Below, one piece after another: positions 60,421 to 64,000 of a DNA stretch of 64,000 nt. The notes under the pieces were generated by a model. The model was not told the DNA's origin and did not search any database. It saw nothing but the letters and a program-made list of their open reading frames with translations. This stretch comes from Paguma larvata. Taxonomy: Eukaryota > Chordata > Mammalia > Carnivora > Viverridae. The DNA lies in assembly GCA_030068075.1 (NCBI GenBank), contig CM057841.1:37985030-38049029 (forward strand). Direction: 5' to 3'. The position numbers were made by a program, and so were the translations under genes. Position 1 is the stretch's first letter. Every line of letters begins with the position of its first letter.

Positions 60421-61639
60421 AGCATTATTCCATTAAAGGATGCAATGAAAGAAAAAAAAAATATGTCTAGTTTTCAGTATACATGTTAGTTTCCTCTCGA
60501 GCAAGCCTATCAATACCTACCTAAAAAAGAGCAGATGGCCAGAAAACCGATCCTTCCAAGATCCCTGCAGTGAGGATACTCCTCTTAATTGTACAATTCT
60601 GTCTTGTGGCTACACAGGGCATTCAGTCAGACCTCAATCAGCCCTTTAAGTAGTATCATCCGCTGTTCTCCAACACATTCTCAGCTCCAGGCAAACCAGC
60701 CTTTCATCTTTAAATCATCATTTTTTAAATAGTTTATACCTTGCCCATGCAATTGCATTCCTTCTGGAAGATTACAATTTGGGGGTTTTATCTTATTTCA
60801 TTTGGCCTCCCAACCCCCCTCCCACTTTTATTAAGAAGAGTTGAAAGGCTGCTAATGTTTGAAAGAGGCTCATTTCAATCTCATGATCTGGTAAAGAAAT
60901 ATGGATGGGTATTTTGCATTTAAAGACTTAAAGGAGAAATAATGATATCTTAAGGCAAAAATGAGAGGAAAGAAAGGGCTCGGGCCCATGTCCTAATGGA
61001 AGGAAGGTTCTCCTAATTCTCTGGTGAAACAAGGTCTTTTTCTAATCAGGGAGGTGTTGGAATTTACAGACAGGTAAAAGGATAGGCCCCTAGGCTTCAT
61101 ACTAGTGTTCAGAACATTTTGTAGTTGAGTCCTTGGCCACATGAGGGCTTCAGAGGAGAAGCACCCTGCACACAGTTGGTCACTCTGCTGGGGATTTTTC
61201 CTCAATCCAATCACCTGGAAGCAATGCACCTTAGAGACTAGAGCCTGAAGATCCTGATACATGGGAAGGTCTCAGGGGAAGAAATCTGGACTCAGAAATG
61301 TCTGGGTCAGGCTGAGTAAGACAGTGTGGTTCCTTGGGGAACTTGCCTAGAACCTGAATTTGCATAGCAAGAACACTATTGCTATGTAGATTGTATGTCT
61401 ATTTGGAGATTCGTTCTTATGGTGCTGCCAGTGACTATGAAGGAGTTCAAGCTCCTCAGAGACACTCTTTGGATTTGCCACTGGGCTTGGATCTATACTC
61501 TGTGGATGCATTTGGGATCAGCTTGTTGAACAGACCCAAAGCATGGAGAGATGGTTTTCTTCCTCTCTTAGGATACTTTTCAATAAACACTGGCCGTCTT
61601 TTCTTTCCAGATGGTTCACAGATATGACTTCTGGTCTTA

Positions 61640-61860
61640 AGTCTTCACTCACATGCCCATTTATATACCTTTGTTCCTCCTGGCCCACACTCTCTTATCA
61701 TTTTATTTTCATTTGTCTGGCCCCCTCACGAGGTTGATTCTGAGCTCTTTGAAAGCAGAGACTCTATTATCCCTATCTGTGTACCCCTATCTAGCCCAAA
61801 GCCTGACACATAGTCAGTGTTCAAGAATTGTATTATTTAAGATAACAAATAAATGAATAT
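61640..61860 (+). mobile_element. L2 LINE 3'-end fragment
   Basis: 'ctgagctctttgaaagcagagactc' and 'gcctgacacatagtcagtgttcaagaattg' in order are the L2 3' end. Confidence 0.8.
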
Positions 61861-62379
61861 GACTGCCAAGATAACTATGGTATTATTGTCAACAGTTAGC
61901 TAGAAATAGACTGAGATTTGGAGTTAGAAAAATCAGATGGCTCAGCAGATTGGTGTGTGGGGCTCAACAAGGATAACAGATTTCACTGGGAAAGAGAGAG
62001 GGAGAAAAGGGGATGGCAAAACAAAGTGAAAGGAAACAAAACCAGGAAACTCAATCTTCTTCTAGGGCAGAAATAGAACAGTGAAGATAGCAGACTAAGG
62101 CTGAATAACTGGGGAAAAATTTTAATTCTTCCAACTGACAAAATTAAGAGTGAACATTAGGAAATAATTCAGATCCCTACTGGTGATTTGCATAATAGTA
62201 GTAATACCACTAGTAATAATGATTATAATAACATCAACTATTCCTGAGAATCCATCTGCTCCTTAGTGCCTCATAATTTAGTACCTGGGTGTTTACAAAA
62301 TAAGTTGCCATTCAGGAAGGTAGAGACCCCTTGGGCAGGTGTACTGTCTCTGTAGCCTTCAGACACACATCCCATCCCA

Positions 62380-62530
62380 TCCCAAAGATAGCAGGCTAAA
62401 ATACATTCCCAGACTGCTTTCTTCCTCCAGAGCTAGGAGTTTCCTTGAAGACCAGAGAGAAGTATTTTGTCCATTTATCTTTGAATCCCCAATAGCACAG
62501 AAGAGATGCTCGATAATTTTTTGTTGATTT
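62380..62530 (+). mobile_element. Possible L2 fragment
   Basis: 'tttatctttgaatccccaatagcacagaagagatgctcgataat' in order resembles the L2 3' end. Confidence 0.55.
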
Positions 62531-64000
62531 ATCATCCCAAATCTCTCCCCCAGCAAGCTGCAAGACAAATAGACACTGTCCAGTACCCCTATTTTTCAGA
62601 TGAGGAAACCAGAAATATGTAGTCAGAATTGAAGTCAAGAAAACCAATCTGAGATCTTGAAACACATTGGCTTTTCCTTTTATGCCCCACTATTGTGTAG
62701 AAAGGTTTCCAATGTCGCATTACTTAATAATTACTTCTCTTCCGTTTGGAATTCTGAGAAAGATGTTCCCTTAGTATTCATATAAAGGACCAAAGAAATC
62801 TCATGCCAAAATCACCACTTACGTTTTGCAAGAATTAAGGGCAAGGCTAGCACTTTTGAGTCATTCTGGAGGACCTAAAGCACCCTTTCAAATTTTGAAG
62901 AGATGGAAAACAGGAAAGGCATTTTGCATCTGATATAAAAATCCATGTGTATTCTAAGGGAAATGGAAACATGCATTACTGATTAATTTACACTTAAATC
63001 AATGGAGTGTTTTGGAAAAGATATTTGATGTTCAAGAAGCCTTTTTAAAAGGACCTAATGGGACTTTAAAGCTGTTTTTGCCTTAAGATGAGGAACTGAT
63101 TTTTTTCTCATGATCTTACACCCAAGTGATGTGATTTTAAAGTCTCATTTGCTCTCAAAATCTTTCCACTTTGCCCTACACAGTGGTGGTTAACCTGCAT
63201 TTTATTACGTTACTAGAATTTTTTTTCCATTTCTCTATTTATTTTGTCAGTGTAGCTTTCACTAGAACAAGCAGATAACCTTATGGAATCTGTCTGAATC
63301 CTGGGTGCAATTTCCTCAGAACTACAAACACCTCAGAGTATTCTAGCAAAAATGAGGGGTGAATTACACAAGTTTAAGAAGATTTCCATATGAGGAAAGG
63401 ATATGTAAAGAGAGATGACAGGGGCTTGGAATAAATGGAGTCTTCATGTTTGTAGGAGAGAAGCAAAAGGCAGTATATATTGAGGGCTGATGGAAACTAG
63501 AATTAATTGAGCAATCAGTCTATATTGGTATTTACTGTTCAGAAATGCAGATATTACCTCCATTGTTCATTTGTAGAATGTGAAACTCCAGAAGGAATCC
63601 CACCTTTGGCTGTCCATCCCGGACTTGTTAGGAGACCCCAACATTTCCGATGCTGCACCCCCGTGGTGATTCTGATGGGACAGAGACGTGGAAAATGAAT
63701 AACACTGCATCGCGTGGTGGGAAAGTTACTTGCTTTCCACTTCTCTTTCAACCGTCTCATTATGTCCAGAGGGAACATTTCAGTTCCCTGCCATTGCTGG
63801 TCTCTAACAAGCAAAATGCTGGCCTGAGGCTCAGAGCCTGGAGCAGACTCCGAGTGCCTTGTTAGCATGTAAGAACATTGTTTTGCCTTCATTTATGTTA
63901 TTTCTAAGTTTGCCTTGTATTTATGGCAAGTAAAAATAATTTTCTTGTTCTTAAGTATAGATATAAAGTTTCCTTTCAAAACAAATGTTTACATTCTTAA

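Larger units (their letters stand above)
52851..64000. other. Upstream flanking DNA, no recognised gene
   Basis: This stretch 5' of the CpG island holds no gene I recognise. It carries two old SINEs and MER5A-like, MIR and L2 fragments. I saw nothing in 52.85-55.16, 55.3-55.74, 55.92-58.34, 59.2-60.2, 60.43-61.6 and 62.55-64.0 kb. Open frames here are below 170 codons and match nothing known. It is probably intergenic, with possible distal regulatory elements. Confidence 0.6.

Overview
This window is mammalian genomic DNA, almost certainly from a cat-family carnivore. The strongest clue is many copies of the carnivore tRNA-derived SINE (SINEC). They start near ggggcgcctgggtggctcag, carry the stretch 'gctgacagctcagagcctgg', and end in a (CT)n block and an A-rich tail, which is the form I associate with felids. 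Ancient MIR, L2, L1M, MER5A-like, Tigger-like and MLT2 fragments fill much of the rest, as in any placental mammal. I see no bacterial or phage gene, no operon and no CRISPR array.

The one gene I can identify with confidence is CDH8 (cadherin-8, a type II classical cadherin), read on the minus strand. Its first coding exon is at 37408-37659 (coding part). It encodes the signal peptide, the short propeptide, a furin-type site and the first residues of mature EC1, including the two tryptophans that define type II cadherins. The exon is bounded by a good acceptor (AG at 37859-37860) and a GTAAGC donor (at 37407). A CpG island at about 50.2-52.85 kb lies 13-15 kb upstream and is the expected promoter and 5' non-coding exon. 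A GTAAGT donor at 51798 is the best candidate for the end of exon 1, with CCAAT and GC boxes about 400-470 bp further 5'.

Layout: 1-37407 is the beginning of the intron after the first coding exon. 37408-37858 is that exon. 37859-51798 is the inferred 5'UTR intron. About 51799-52150 is the inferred exon 1. 52150-52850 is the rest of the CpG-island promoter. 52850-64000 is upstream flanking DNA with few repeats and no gene I can recognise. The second coding exon of CDH8 was not found and should lie beyond position 1.

I found no previously undescribed biological system. The items worth a second look are modest: a 5' leader dense with upstream ORFs and an in-frame upstream ATG, a strong cryptic donor inside the 5'UTR, two competing first-exon donors, deeply nested transposons with readable target-site duplications, a perfect 11-bp hairpin and a 20-bp palindrome in unique intronic DNA, and abutting Grainyhead-type motifs inside a MIR. 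Repeat family names come from memory of consensus sequences and were not checked with RepeatMasker.
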